From: Staphylococcus piscifermentans
GTDB taxonomy: Bacteria; Bacillota; Bacilli; Staphylococcales; Staphylococcaceae
DNA length: 64,000 bases
Assembly: GCF_900186985.1 (NCBI RefSeq)
Contig: NZ_LT906447.1
Location: forward strand, 1,860,001-1,924,000
Direction: 5' to 3'
Part shown: positions 37,828 through 46,979 of the stretch, in pieces
Numbering within the stretch: position 1 is the first letter of the stretch
Layout: each line of letters starts with the position of its first letter
Notes under the pieces: generated by a model
Databases searched by the model: none
What the model was told of the DNA's origin: nothing
The model's input: the letters and a program-made list of their open reading frames with translations, nothing else
Translations under genes and position numbers: made by a program

Positions 37828-38079
37828 TAGACACTACTTTTTGAGAACTGTCTAAAAAAGCATGGAATCTAGACACTACTTTTCGAGAAGTGTCCAGAAA
37901 ACACCGGAATCTAGACACTACTTTTTGAGAACTGTCTAAAAAAGCATGGAATCTAGACACTACTTTTCGAGAAGTGTCCAGAAAACACATGAATCTAGAC
38001 ACTACTTTTCGAGAAGTGTCTAAAAAACACCGGAATCTAGACACTACTTTTCGAGAACTGTCTAGAAAACACAACAAAC
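37828..38079. repeat. Six tandem 42-bp palindromic repeats
   Basis: Units start at 37828, 37870, 37912, 37954, 37996 and 38038, each beginning TAGACACTAC and holding AGTGTCTA-type right arms around TTTTCGAGA. Units 1 and 3 share one sequence variant (GAGAACTGTCTA). There is no unique spacer, so this is not a CRISPR. An incidental ORF arises because 42 is a multiple of three. Confidence 0.9.
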
Positions 38080-38161
38080 CGGACTTATCCTCGCCGCTCC
38101 CTATCCTAAACCACGTCCAACCCTCAGCGCCCTAAACATACATTTCTAAAAAAACATAAAA

Positions 38162-38191
38162 AAATCAGCTGCACATTTAAGCAGCTGATTT
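38162..38191. terminator. Terminator after rpmF
   Basis: AAATCAGCTGC and GCAGCTGATTT form a perfect 11-bp stem around eight bases; A-run and T-run flank it. Confidence 0.85.
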
Positions 38192-38201
38192 TATACATGC
38201 A

Positions 38202-38375
38202 TTATTTTGAAACGACTTCTTCGCCATTGTAAGAACCACAGTTTTTACATACACGGTGAGATAATTTGTATTCACCGCAGTTAGGGCATTCAGTCATACC
38301 TGGCACTGATAATTTGAAGTGCGTACGACGTTTATTTTTTCTAGTTTTAGATGTTCTTCTTTTTGGTACTGCCAT
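38202..38375 (-). CDS. rpmF: 50S ribosomal protein L32
   Basis: A 57-residue large-subunit protein. It starts [20 protein letters not shown] and has a zinc ribbon of CPNC and CKNC, so it is the zinc-binding form of L32. AAGGAGGATTAAATC precedes the ATG, a perfect ribosome site. It follows yceD by 85 bases, the near-universal yceD-rpmF arrangement. It is too short for routine ORF callers but certain by sequence. Confidence 0.97.
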   Translation of the reverse strand: MAVPKRRTSKTRKNKRRTHFKLSVPGMTECPNCGEYKLSHRVCKNCGSYNGEEVVSK

Positions 38376-38460
38376 GATTTAATCCTCCTTAAAATTCAAA
38401 CACAAAATCTTTGTTACTTTGGAAATGATGATTACAATACTCTCTATTGTACATCAATTT

Positions 38461-39012
38461 CTATTGCTTTTCATCATAAAATTGTTGTAATTTTTGAAGC
38501 CTTGGATCGACTTTCTTAGAACTTTCTTCCTCTGCTTGTTCATTTTGTTCTAATTCGTCTTCGTCAATAACATCCCAACCTTGGCCACCTTGCAGCATAT
38601 CGTCTATACTGCTGTCATCAGCCACTGCTCGGATAGGCTTTTCTATGATGACAAGCTCTTCTGCAATATCACGTAAATCAATCATTCCGCTTAACGCGAG
38701 ATGATAATGTTCATTTTCATCATCTTCATCGTCACTGTATTCATGACCTTCTAAATCAAAAATTTCAGTTGTTTCAACGTCAATCGGTACTTTGACCGGT
38801 TCTAGTGTACGCGCATCTTCCATCGTATATTCACCAGTGATATGCATGTCTGCAACAACTTCATTTGATTTGACATCAAGCTGACCCTTAACTCGTATTT
38901 CGGACAAATCAATGAGTCCTAATTTATCAATTAAATGATTAAAATTTACTGTTTGATCAAATTCAAAAGGCTTACCTTGATATTTTCTTAATTGCGTTAT
39001 TGACCATTTCAT
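38461..39012 (-). CDS. YceD family (DUF177) protein
   Basis: Conserved protein linked to large-subunit rRNA accumulation in plants and bacteria; exact role unclear. It is a 183-residue acidic protein beginning MKWSITQLRKYQGKPFEFDQTV, with VVADMHITGEYTMEDARTLEPV in the middle, where many DUF177 members carry Cys (none here), and a Glu/Gln-rich tail ending DPRLQKLQQFYDEK. It is directly upstream of rpmF, a genomic hallmark of the family. It is divergent from tmcAL. Confidence 0.92.
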   Translation of the reverse strand: MKWSITQLRKYQGKPFEFDQTVNFNHLIDKLGLIDLSEIRVKGQLDVKSNEVVADMHITGEYTMEDARTLEPVKVPIDVETTEIFDLEGHEYSDDEDDENEHYHLALSGMIDLRDIAEELVIIEKPIRAVADDSSIDDMLQGGQGWDVIDEDELEQNEQAEEESSKKVDPRLQKLQQFYDEKQ

Positions 39013-39139
39013 ATGGCTTCACCTCTAACAAGCACAAAATTTATTTTAACTTTCTAGCGTAAAGTTGTCAAGATTTTTTCTTAACATCTTGACTTTTTGA
39101 TACAATAATTATAATGAATTCTGAAAGGACAGATTGCAA

Positions 39140-40282
39140 ATGAAATGCGCTGCATTAATTACTGAATACAATCCCTTCCATAACGGGCACGTTTATCATG
39201 CAGAACAAGCCCGCCAAATCGCTGATGCTGATGTAACAATTGCAATTATGAGCGGCCAATTCGTCATGCGCGGCGAACCTGCAATTTACAATAAATTTCT
39301 CCGCACACAAATGGCGCTTTCTACCTGTGACTTAGTCGTAGAGTTGCCGGCTTATGCAGCGTTATCAGCTGGAGAATACTTTGCACAAACGGGCGTCGAA
39401 GTTGCTGATTATATGAATGCTGATGCGCTTGTATTCGGAAGTGAATCAGGCAGTATACAAGCATTCGAAGAACTCGCCTTGCAAATCAACCATATCGAAG
39501 AACATCCGGAATTTCAACTAAAGTTGCGAGAAGGTAAAAGCTATCCCAGAATAATTAACGAATTATTAGAAGAACCTGCGCTATTGCAGACTCCCAACAA
39601 TATCTTAGGGCTTTCTTATGTACAAGCCATCTTAAAATCGGCGCCGACTATTCAGCCTTTTTCCATACCAAGACATAAAACCGAACATCATAACCAAGTC
39701 ATTAACGATCAGCATTTCGCGAGCGGAACAGCTATCAGACATGCACTTAATACTAATGATAAGATGTGGGAAAAAGTGGTACCAGAAAATATCCGTTCTC
39801 TCTATGTAGAGCCACACTTGAGCATGAACCAACTTTTTCCTTTTTTAAAATATAAGATAATCAGCACTGACCCTGCAGAATTGCACGAAATTCATACAAT
39901 CAGCGAAGGATTCGAACACCGGATAAAAGCTCATATTATCAACACCGACACCTTTGAACAGCTGATGTCACAACTTAAGACTAAGCGTTATACTTATACC
40001 CGAATCCAACGCATGCTAATGAATATCTTATTAAATTTCAAGCAACAAAATAAGCCGAGAACGCTTGAAGCGGTCCGTATTTTAGGAATGAACGAAACAG
40101 GCCAGCGTTATTTAAAACAATTGAAACAACAATTTCCAGAACGTCGTTATATTACAAATGTAAATAAAACAAATGCACTTTATTTTCAACCTGAAATTAA
40201 AGCAACTGAAATATATAATTTAATCTCAGGTCAAACTCAAACAGATTTCAATACACCCGTAATTAGGGTAAAGAATGAGTAG
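39140..40282 (+). CDS. tmcAL: tRNA(Met) cytidine acetate ligase
   Basis: Forms N4-acetylcytidine at the wobble position of elongator tRNA-Met, using ATP and acetate. The nucleotidyltransferase-like N-terminus reads ITEYNPFHNGHVYH (about 7-20); AIMSGQFVMRGEPAIYNKFLR and FGSES are further family motifs. The ATG at 39140 behind AAAGGA is chosen over an in-frame TTG at 39134, giving 380 residues. It stands at the head of a plus-strand pair with the ornithine-cyclodeaminase-like gene 26 bases on. Confidence 0.95.
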   Translation: MKCAALITEYNPFHNGHVYHAEQARQIADADVTIAIMSGQFVMRGEPAIYNKFLRTQMALSTCDLVVELPAYAALSAGEYFAQTGVEVADYMNADALVFGSESGSIQAFEELALQINHIEEHPEFQLKLREGKSYPRIINELLEEPALLQTPNNILGLSYVQAILKSAPTIQPFSIPRHKTEHHNQVINDQHFASGTAIRHALNTNDKMWEKVVPENIRSLYVEPHLSMNQLFPFLKYKIISTDPAELHEIHTISEGFEHRIKAHIINTDTFEQLMSQLKTKRYTYTRIQRMLMNILLNFKQQNKPRTLEAVRILGMNETGQRYLKQLKQQFPERRYITNVNKTNALYFQPEIKATEIYNLISGQTQTDFNTPVIRVKNE

Positions 40283-40308
40283 CGAATAGTTATAAGGAGG
40301 CACAACTC

Positions 40309-41262
40309 ATGATGCAAGTATTTTCAGAAACACAAGTAGAAGAGCATTATAAAATGTCAGATGCCATTCGAGATATTGAACAGGCATTCGGACATTTAGA
40401 AGACATTCAGCAAGCGCAACGTACAGTGATACCTACTGGCGAAGGCGCAAAAGCTATGCTGTATATGCCTTGTGTGGATTTGAAGCAGCAACTCGGTACG
40501 ATTAAAATCACATCCATTACACCGGATAATCCGAAATCCGGTAAACCGACAACTCAAGCACAAATTGTGATTACTTCGCTCGATAATGGTGAACATAAAG
40601 CAATTATAGACGGCAGCTATCTGACAAGATTGCGTACTGGGGCTTTAAGCGGTATTGCCACTCAATATATGAGTAAAGCAGAGGCACATATATTAGGGAT
40701 GATCGGTACAGGTGGCATGGCTTATGAACAGTTTCTAGGTAATATGGAAGTTCGCCCTATCGATACTGTTATTCTGTATAACCGTACTACTGAAAAAGCA
40801 AAAACCTTCAAACAACGCATTTTAAAAGATTACCCGAATTTGGAAGTCAAAGTAACTGAGGATGTCAGTGAACTGGTTAAACAATCAGATATTATCAACT
40901 GTCAAACACCTTCTACCGAGCCTGTTTTTAAAGCGGGAGATGTGCAACCTGGCACACATATCAATGGTATCGGTTCTTACCAACCTTCTATGAAAGAAAT
41001 AGATTACAACATTTTCCCTAAAGCAGATTGGGTAGTCGTCGATGATTTAGAGGGTGTAAAAGACGAATCTGGTGAACTTATTGAAGCAAACGATGAGGGT
41101 GTCTTTACCTTTGAAGAGATTGATGACGAATTAAAAACACTTTCTCTTAATAAGCAAACGCGCAAGAATGATGAGGCGATTACGGTATTTAAATGTGTCG
41201 GCGCTGCTTATTTTGACTTAGCAGTAGCCGTTGGAGCTTATCAAAAACTAAATCAAGAATAA
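40309..41262 (+). CDS. Ornithine cyclodeaminase / mu-crystallin family protein
   Basis: NAD-dependent enzyme of the ornithine cyclodeaminase superfamily; substrate not assigned. Members include ornithine cyclodeaminase, alanine dehydrogenase and imine reductases. An N-terminal dimerisation and substrate part with the Lys-containing LGTIKITSITPDNP is followed by a Rossmann domain with GMIGTGGMAYEQF (about 130) and IINCQTPSTEPVF. It ends with the C-terminal KCVGAAYFDLAVA. AAGGAGGCACAACTC precedes the tandem ATG. It has 317 residues. It sits between tmcAL and coaD, where B. subtilis has ylbJ-L. Confidence 0.9.
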   Translation: MMQVFSETQVEEHYKMSDAIRDIEQAFGHLEDIQQAQRTVIPTGEGAKAMLYMPCVDLKQQLGTIKITSITPDNPKSGKPTTQAQIVITSLDNGEHKAIIDGSYLTRLRTGALSGIATQYMSKAEAHILGMIGTGGMAYEQFLGNMEVRPIDTVILYNRTTEKAKTFKQRILKDYPNLEVKVTEDVSELVKQSDIINCQTPSTEPVFKAGDVQPGTHINGIGSYQPSMKEIDYNIFPKADWVVVDDLEGVKDESGELIEANDEGVFTFEEIDDELKTLSLNKQTRKNDEAITVFKCVGAAYFDLAVAVGAYQKLNQE

Positions 41263-41271
41263 ATAAAAAAC

Positions 41272-41312
41272 CTCGTTTCGAAGCAATTCAAAATAAATCG
41301 CTTTGAAACGAG
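41272..41312. terminator. Terminator between the cyclodeaminase-like gene and coaD
   Basis: CTCGTTTCGAAGC pairs with GCTTTGAAACGAG around a 15-base loop; A-run and T-rich flanks serve both directions. Confidence 0.82.
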
Positions 41313-41319
41313 ATTTCTC

Positions 41320-42349
<1,030 letters not shown>

Positions 42350-42410
42350 CTTACACTTCACTTCCTCTCTAAATCTGTAATATAATTTGGGTAACAAGGA
42401 GGTTTCTCAA

Positions 42411-42800
42411 TTGAAACAATCATTTATCGTTTTAGGTGAAGGACTCACCGATTTATTCGAATTTAAAACTTTAATCGAATATGACCACAGCAGAATTAAT
42501 CGTATTGTGTTCTTTAATAGTCCTGATTCTCACAAAGGGCTCAGTTCTGCGGCCATTATTATGAATCCGACAGAAGGTAATTATTTTCAAGCTATGTACA
42601 TCATGGTCAATGCTTTTCCATACCCTCATCCAGAAGATAATAAAAAATCTGAAATGATTCGGAATTGGGCGGAACAATATGATTTAACGCTCAATGAATT
42701 GGATGTTAAATCTACAGATGATTTCCCTGATTTAGAATTGTATTTCAATTATTTGGTCGGTGTCTTGCGCCTTTATCATTGGATTCCGCCTTTGCAATAA
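42411..42800 (+). CDS. Conserved Firmicute protein of unknown function (possibly DUF7147)
   Basis: Small cytoplasmic protein without signal peptide or membrane segment, beginning MKQSFIVLGEGLTDLFEFKT and ending YLVGVLRLYHWIPPLQ. A TTG at 42411 is taken as the start because AAGGAGG sits eight bases upstream; the longer frame would include that site. This gives 129 residues. I recall similar proteins in staphylococci and bacilli under a DUF number, which I cannot confirm. It is divergent from rsmD across 61 bases, with TATAAT-like sequence between. Function unknown. Confidence 0.8.
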   Translation: MKQSFIVLGEGLTDLFEFKTLIEYDHSRINRIVFFNSPDSHKGLSSAAIIMNPTEGNYFQAMYIMVNAFPYPHPEDNKKSEMIRNWAEQYDLTLNELDVKSTDDFPDLELYFNYLVGVLRLYHWIPPLQ

Positions 42801-42852
42801 GGTTTAATCTCATGCAAGAAAGGCTATAATTCAGGATACGATTAAACTGCAA

Positions 42853-43107
42853 TTAATTGATTTCGTATTTTTCTTTTTCATACGTTTTCTTTAAATATTT
42901 ATAAGGTGAACCATCAATTTGGCGCACGTACTTTAATTTCATGAGTCGATTTACAATACGGTCCGCATCATTTTCGTTAATATACATGATGACGTATTTT
43001 TGTTGGCGGTTACTATGAATAATGTGACCATATTTACGGATATGACGCTCATGCTTCATATGTTTAAGATAGATAATCAAACTTGTTCTTGGTATGATTT
43101 CTGTCAT
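42853..43107 (-). CDS. YlbG family (DUF2129) protein
   Basis: Small basic protein of 84 residues; function unknown. It begins [27 protein letters not shown] and has [23 protein letters not shown], the family core. The ATG at 43107 lies eight bases after GGAGTGA; the earlier start candidates are part of that site. In B. subtilis ylbG neighbours ylbF and rsmD, and the same genes are nearby here. There are no catalytic motifs. Confidence 0.88.
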   Translation of the reverse strand: MTEIIPRTSLIIYLKHMKHERHIRKYGHIIHSNRQQKYVIMYINENDADRIVNRLMKLKYVRQIDGSPYKYLKKTYEKEKYEIN

Positions 43108-43242
43108 TATCATCACTCCATTACTTTAATCTATAGTATCACGAGTTGACTGAATTGGAAATAACCAACGAACAGCCGCAAACGTGTTTAAATGGTTACA
43201 CTTATGAAATTAAGTTTAAACTCAATTAGGAGGCTTTTTAAT

Positions 43243-44169
43243 ATGGTAAAAATAAGTAGATTACTCAGAAACAGTGTAGCAGGAGCTGCCGGTATTGTCA
43301 GCGGACTTATCTTATATTCAAAATTCAAAGGTCAGCCAGAATCTCACCCTATTCCACCTTTCTTTACACGCAAAAATCAATACATTTTTGCACATCGTGG
43401 CGGAATGGCATTACGTCCTGAATTAACTCAACTTGCATTTGATACAGCTCAAGATTATGAAGTCGATGGCTTTGAAACAGACGTACGTGTCACTCGTGAT
43501 GAACAGTTAATTGTTTTTCATGATGCGGAAGTTGACCGTACTACAAATGGTTCAGGTAAAGTGAGCGAACACCGTTTAGATGAAATCCAACGTCTAGATG
43601 CGGGTTACCACTTCAAAGACATCAACAACGAAACTCCTTACCGCAATCATCCGGATGCTAAAATTATGACATTCGACGAATTGTTGGAAGCTTACCCAGA
43701 AATGTTGATTAATGTAGATCTTAAAGATCATCCTGATTCAATGGAAGGCCAAATTGCACCTGAACTCATTTATGAATCTATTGTCCGCCATAACGCTCAA
43801 AATCGCGTCTTGGTCACAAGCTTTTATCAAGAACAAATTCGCCGCTTCAACGAAATCAGTTTAGGTACAGTCGCGATTGGCGCGAGCGAAGAAGAAGTAA
43901 CAGTCGGCTTAATGAAATTCTTCGCTGGACTCGGCAATATGTTCGAAGTGCAGGCCAACACTTTCCAAATGCCTACAACTTACCACAATATCCCGTTAAC
44001 TTCTGTGCGTTTAATCAACTGGTTGAATGAACGTAATATTGTACCGGGTTACTACGGCGTAAATAGTATCGACTTGATGGGCGACCTCTTCAATAAAGGT
44101 GCGCATACTGTAGTGACAGATCGTCCTGATCTTGCATTCCAATATCGCCAAAATCAAGTTAAAAAATAA
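43243..44169 (+). CDS. Membrane-anchored glycerophosphodiester phosphodiesterase (GDPD family)
   Basis: GDPD-family TIM barrel that would hydrolyse glycerophosphodiesters at or outside the membrane. An N-terminal hydrophobic helix (about 11-26, SVAGAAGIVSGLILY) anchors it. The catalytic set is complete: His51-Arg52 in AHRGG, Glu78 and Asp80 in FETDVRV, His93 in VFHDAEVDRTTNG. A Lys in NVDLKDHPD is the usual fourth-strand residue. The ATG at 43243 is preceded by AGGAGGCTTTTTAAT, giving 308 residues. The first copy of the dispersed A-type repeat directly after its stop probably terminates it. Confidence 0.9.
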   Translation: MVKISRLLRNSVAGAAGIVSGLILYSKFKGQPESHPIPPFFTRKNQYIFAHRGGMALRPELTQLAFDTAQDYEVDGFETDVRVTRDEQLIVFHDAEVDRTTNGSGKVSEHRLDEIQRLDAGYHFKDINNETPYRNHPDAKIMTFDELLEAYPEMLINVDLKDHPDSMEGQIAPELIYESIVRHNAQNRVLVTSFYQEQIRRFNEISLGTVAIGASEEEVTVGLMKFFAGLGNMFEVQANTFQMPTTYHNIPLTSVRLINWLNERNIVPGYYGVNSIDLMGDLFNKGAHTVVTDRPDLAFQYRQNQVKK

Positions 44170-44183
44170 GAAATTGTATGGGG

Positions 44184-44410
44184 GGAACGCAACAGAAATA
44201 ATATTGGTTCAAATTATTTCGTCGTTCTGCCCCAGCAAGGCTAACTAGAATAGGGAACAGAACAGAAATAACATGGGCTAAAATTATTTCGTCGTTCTGC
44301 CCCGGCAAAGCTAACTAGAATAGAAAAAAGCTTGGAACAAGCGTATTTTCTATTCAGATAGCTACTGCCAATTTGGAACAAGCGCATTTTCTATTCAGAT
44401 AGCTACTGCC
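44184..44410 (+). repeat. Dispersed intergenic repeat, A-A-B-B form
   Basis: Two A units (about 44184-44252 and 44253-44323) share CAGAAATAA, AATTATTTCGTCGTTCTGCCCC and CTAACTAGAATAG segments and fold by GAAATAAT/ATTATTTC pairing. Two B units of 38 bases (44332-44369 and 44373-44410) are nearly identical and begin TTGGAACAAGCG. A single A-B copy lies inverted at 49.1 kb. Similar elements are, to my knowledge, common in staphylococcal intergenic regions. Confidence 0.85.
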
Positions 44411-44517
44411 CGTTTAAAGAGAGGAGCTAAGACACTATTATGTCTAGCTTCTCTTATTTTATGAGTGCGCCTAAGAATATAAAAGAAATTTTTGGCGGGT
44501 TAGATGTAATAAGTGTT

Positions 44518-44766
44518 AAGGCGCTGTTTGTTCGCCTATACAGTTTGAGGTCAAAGTGTTAAGGCGCGACTCGACCGCCTATACAGTTTAGGGTCAAAGT
44601 GTTGAGGCACGACTCGACCGCCTATACAGTTTAAGGTCAAAGTGTTGAGGCGCGACTCGACCGCCTATACAGTTTAGGGTCAAAGTGTTAAGGCACGACT
44701 CGACCGCCTATACAGTTTGCGGTCAAAGTGTTAAGGCACGACTCGACCGCCTATACAGTTTGCAAC
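44518..44766. repeat. Tandem 43-bp repeats, five full and one partial
   Basis: Units begin at 44518, 44561, 44604, 44647, 44690 and 44733 (last one partial). Each has AGGCG or AGGCA, then CGCCTATACAGTTT and a linker ending GGTCAAAGTGTT. The inner loop of units 2-6 is CGACTCGAC; unit 1 differs (CTGTTTGTT). Arms match parts of the two palindromes at 13.1 kb. Confidence 0.9.
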
Positions 44767-44811
44767 AATTATCATCTTCCCCAATGAGCCAAAGCCTTCA
44801 AAATCAAAAAA

Positions 44812-44848
44812 CGCCCAAATCAAAAGCTGTACGCTTCTGACTCGGGCG
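44812..44848 (-). terminator. Terminator after ylbF
   Basis: CGCCCAAATCAAAAGC pairs with GCTTCTGACTCGGGCG (G-T and mismatch allowed); a T-run follows on the minus strand. Confidence 0.8.
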
Positions 44849-44859
44849 CGTCATATTGA

Positions 44860-45300
44860 TTAAGCATGTACTTTGCATTGGCATGTACCGCCAGTGCTGC
44901 AGCCATGCATATCTGTTCTGAAGAATGGATTTCCGACTTCGACTTTCACATGTTCCGAAATCGATGTTGCAATAATAGTAATCACTTCATCTACTAAATT
45001 CTGCAATTCAACTTCTTGTTGTTTATATGCCATAACGGATGGCACCATTTCATATTCACGTTTGCATTTTCTAGTCGCTCTTGTTACTTGTTGATAATCT
45101 GGATGATATTTTCCAAAGCGCATGACTTCATCATATCTCGCTTTATTTTTCATAAATTCTTGATAGCGCGCATGTGCTACTGGATCATCATTCATGACTG
45201 AACGGGCTTTCGTATATGCCTGATAAATATCTGAATCTAAAATCATATCACTTACTTTATCTACTTGGTCTAATACATCAATAACCTCAGTATTTATCAT
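44860..45300 (-). CDS. ricF: YlbF/RicF regulator of RNase Y
   Basis: Subunit of the Ric (YlbF-YmcA-YaaT) complex, which in B. subtilis carries [4Fe-4S] clusters and directs RNase Y to operon transcripts. It is a helical 146-residue protein, with YEMVPSVMAYKQQEVELQNLVDEV in the central helix and a C-terminal extension holding Cys134, Cys140 and Cys142 (CSTGGTCQC), the family cluster-binding pattern C-x5-C-x-C. It lies 18 bases after the CAP-domain gene, so is probably co-transcribed with it. Confidence 0.93.
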   Translation of the reverse strand: MINTEVIDVLDQVDKVSDMILDSDIYQAYTKARSVMNDDPVAHARYQEFMKNKARYDEVMRFGKYHPDYQQVTRATRKCKREYEMVPSVMAYKQQEVELQNLVDEVITIIATSISEHVKVEVGNPFFRTDMHGCSTGGTCQCKVHA

Positions 45301-45318
45301 TCAAGTCACCTTCTATCT

Positions 45319-46359
45319 TTAATCTTCTATAAATATTAATGTGTAATAGCCATCCATGACATCGCCGCCCATTTCTGTATATTGGGTATTCAAGATTCGT
45401 GAACGGTGGGTATCGGAGTTCAACCAGCTATGCAATAGTGTGGGAACATCATTGAAATCATAACCGACGTTTTGCCCTACTGATTTAAAATGTACCCCTC
45501 TATCATCAAGTTGCTGTTTTAAAGCCGCTTCAGTAAATTCAACACTTTTATTATTTGTACTTTCATATAAGTTGACTGAAGCAATGTGACCTAAATCATT
45601 ATTCACTTTAAAAGGCTTTAAGCCTTTTAAGTTTCTGATTTGATTGGTCACTTCGTATAAAGTCATCAGTTGATTTGCATTTTGCTCGTACGGTTCTTCT
45701 TTATGATTATTTTCAATAGTTTTATCGTCAGATGCTTTAGTCATTTGATATGGATTGAACATCACGAGTGCTTCCGGATCTAAGAAACGCACTCCGACTA
45801 CTTTATTATTTTGTTGGTCAATATACACTTGGGCATATTCATCACCATATTTAATCAACATTTGCGTTTTCATGTCTTCATCTGAAAGTTCTAAATCATA
45901 TTCCTTACCGTTTGCTTTAATACGTGGTTCAGGATTAATGCTTGTATTTTCAAAAATGTGCGAAGCATTTTGATTAATTTTAACTGGTGATATTTCAGCT
46001 TTACTTCCCGTTGCATATACTGATTTGATTTTATTTTCTTTAGTCGTTACGATGTAGTATTGATTATTTTCTCTAAAGACATAATTCTTGTAATTATCAT
46101 GATATGCATAAACACGATCTGCTTGGCCGAATTTCTTAGTCAGCAGACTAATATCATTATTAATCCAAGTCCCTATTCCTGTTTTAGGTTTAGGATTTTC
46201 TGTTTGATTATTATTTTTTTTAATTAGTTCAGTTTTCGTCGGCGCTTTCTTATTTGGGTTCTCTAAAACATCAAATTTCAGCCGAGGCGAATAAAATAAA
46301 TAAATAAGAAAAGTTATGAGCAGTAAAACGCCGATAACTTTAATAAGTAAATTCCTCAT
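45319..46359 (-). CDS. CAP/SCP-domain protein, YlbC-like
   Basis: Membrane-anchored extracytoplasmic protein of unknown role. One N-terminal hydrophobic helix (about 5-25) is followed by a linker, a CAP-associated N-terminal domain (about 65-190) containing RVYAYHDNYKNYVF, and a C-terminal CAP domain (about 225-346). In the CAP domain LMTLYEVTNQIRNLKGLKPF, HIASVNLYE and LHSWLNSDTHRSRIL are the signature segments. The 346 residues are typical. It is the upstream partner of ylbF, as ylbC is near ylbF in B. subtilis. Confidence 0.9.
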   Translation of the reverse strand: MRNLLIKVIGVLLLITFLIYLFYSPRLKFDVLENPNKKAPTKTELIKKNNNQTENPKPKTGIGTWINNDISLLTKKFGQADRVYAYHDNYKNYVFRENNQYYIVTTKENKIKSVYATGSKAEISPVKINQNASHIFENTSINPEPRIKANGKEYDLELSDEDMKTQMLIKYGDEYAQVYIDQQNNKVVGVRFLDPEALVMFNPYQMTKASDDKTIENNHKEEPYEQNANQLMTLYEVTNQIRNLKGLKPFKVNNDLGHIASVNLYESTNNKSVEFTEAALKQQLDDRGVHFKSVGQNVGYDFNDVPTLLHSWLNSDTHRSRILNTQYTEMGGDVMDGYYTLIFIED

Positions 46360-46450
46360 TCTCCGCCCACCTCAATGTTAAGTATTCTTATTGTACATGT
46401 TTATATTAACAACTCGCAAGGAATGTCTTTTAATCATAGTCATAAATAAA

Positions 46451-46482
46451 AATCGACTAACAACACAGAGTCATCAGTCGAT
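46451..46482 (-). terminator. Terminator after ctaM
   Basis: AATCGACT and AGTCGATT arms, then TTTTTATTT on the minus strand; it lies 11 bases after the stop. Confidence 0.8.
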
Positions 46483-46492
46483 TACTAAGCTA

Positions 46493-46954
46493 CTAAAAAC
46501 CGAAAGTCGCTTTAAATAATGAAGTTGTTTCTCCACCTGGATACATAACATATAACAATATGTAGACGATGATACCAGTGAAGGCTGTACAGAACCATAC
46601 AACTGCAGCAATCGGTCCCATTTTTCTATGGATGTTAAATTTGTCTTTAAATGCTGTAATAATTTGGTTCAAACCAAGCAAACCACCGACTGTTGACAAA
46701 ATAATATGGAAAACTAAGAAGAAAGTATATGGTCCTTTCAACCAGGCAGGTCCGCCGAATGCAGTATTTCCAATGAAGAAAGTTCTGCTTGCATAAATAA
46801 TGAAGAAAGTCAGTGCGAAAAATGCAGCGGCTAACATTACTTTTTTATGCGCTTCAATATTGCCTTTTCTAATTAAATACCAGCCAATGGCTACCAATAC
46901 AGCACAAATTTGAATACAACTTGTACTAATAGTAGGTAATATAGGTAGGCTCAT
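46493..46954 (-). CDS. ctaM: CtaM, cytochrome oxidase assembly protein (DUF420)
   Basis: Four-helix membrane protein of the DUF420/YozB family. In S. aureus CtaM is needed for activity of the heme-A-containing terminal oxidase. Helices are at about 10-27, 38-62, 76-100 and 118-140. The 153 residues are full length. It lies 25 bases downstream of ctaB, the conserved ctaB-ctaM operon. His residues in FHIILSTVGG and NIHRKMG may act in heme handling (inference). Confidence 0.92.
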   Translation of the reverse strand: MSLPILPTISTSCIQICAVLVAIGWYLIRKGNIEAHKKVMLAAAFFALTFFIIYASRTFFIGNTAFGGPAWLKGPYTFFLVFHIILSTVGGLLGLNQIITAFKDKFNIHRKMGPIAAVVWFCTAFTGIIVYILLYVMYPGGETTSLFKATFGF

Positions 46955-46979
46955 TCATCTCATCCTATCTCAAATTTAT

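Larger units (their letters stand above)
37555..38201. other. Gene-free stretch between the methyltransferase and rpmF
   Basis: It holds a near-duplicated ACTTGGAAAGCT segment at about 37620-37690, the 42-bp palindromic array (37828-38079) and the rpmF terminator. I recall the S. aureus isd heme-uptake locus at this point in the gene order; no trace of it is seen. No coding sequence is supported. Confidence 0.65.
44170..44859. other. Gene-free stretch rich in repeats
   Basis: It holds the A-A-B-B dispersed element (44184-44410), the 43-bp array (44518-44766) and the ylbF terminator (44812-44848). Two ordinary spacers remain (44411-44517, 44767-44811) with nothing recognised. Confidence 0.75.

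Noticed and set aside
37769..38077. ORF of about 100 residues made of 14-residue repeats (FLDTSRKVVSRF type)
   Set aside because: It lies wholly in the palindromic array. The repeat only appears coding because 42 is divisible by three; there is no ribosome site and no other protein feature.
42387..42410. Start at 42387 for the 129-residue protein
   Set aside because: The AAGGAGG ribosome site would lie inside the coding region; the TTG at 42411 is correctly spaced.
44518..44766. CRISPR array
   Set aside because: Units are contiguous with no unique spacers, and no cas gene is in the window. The same applies to the 37.8-kb array.
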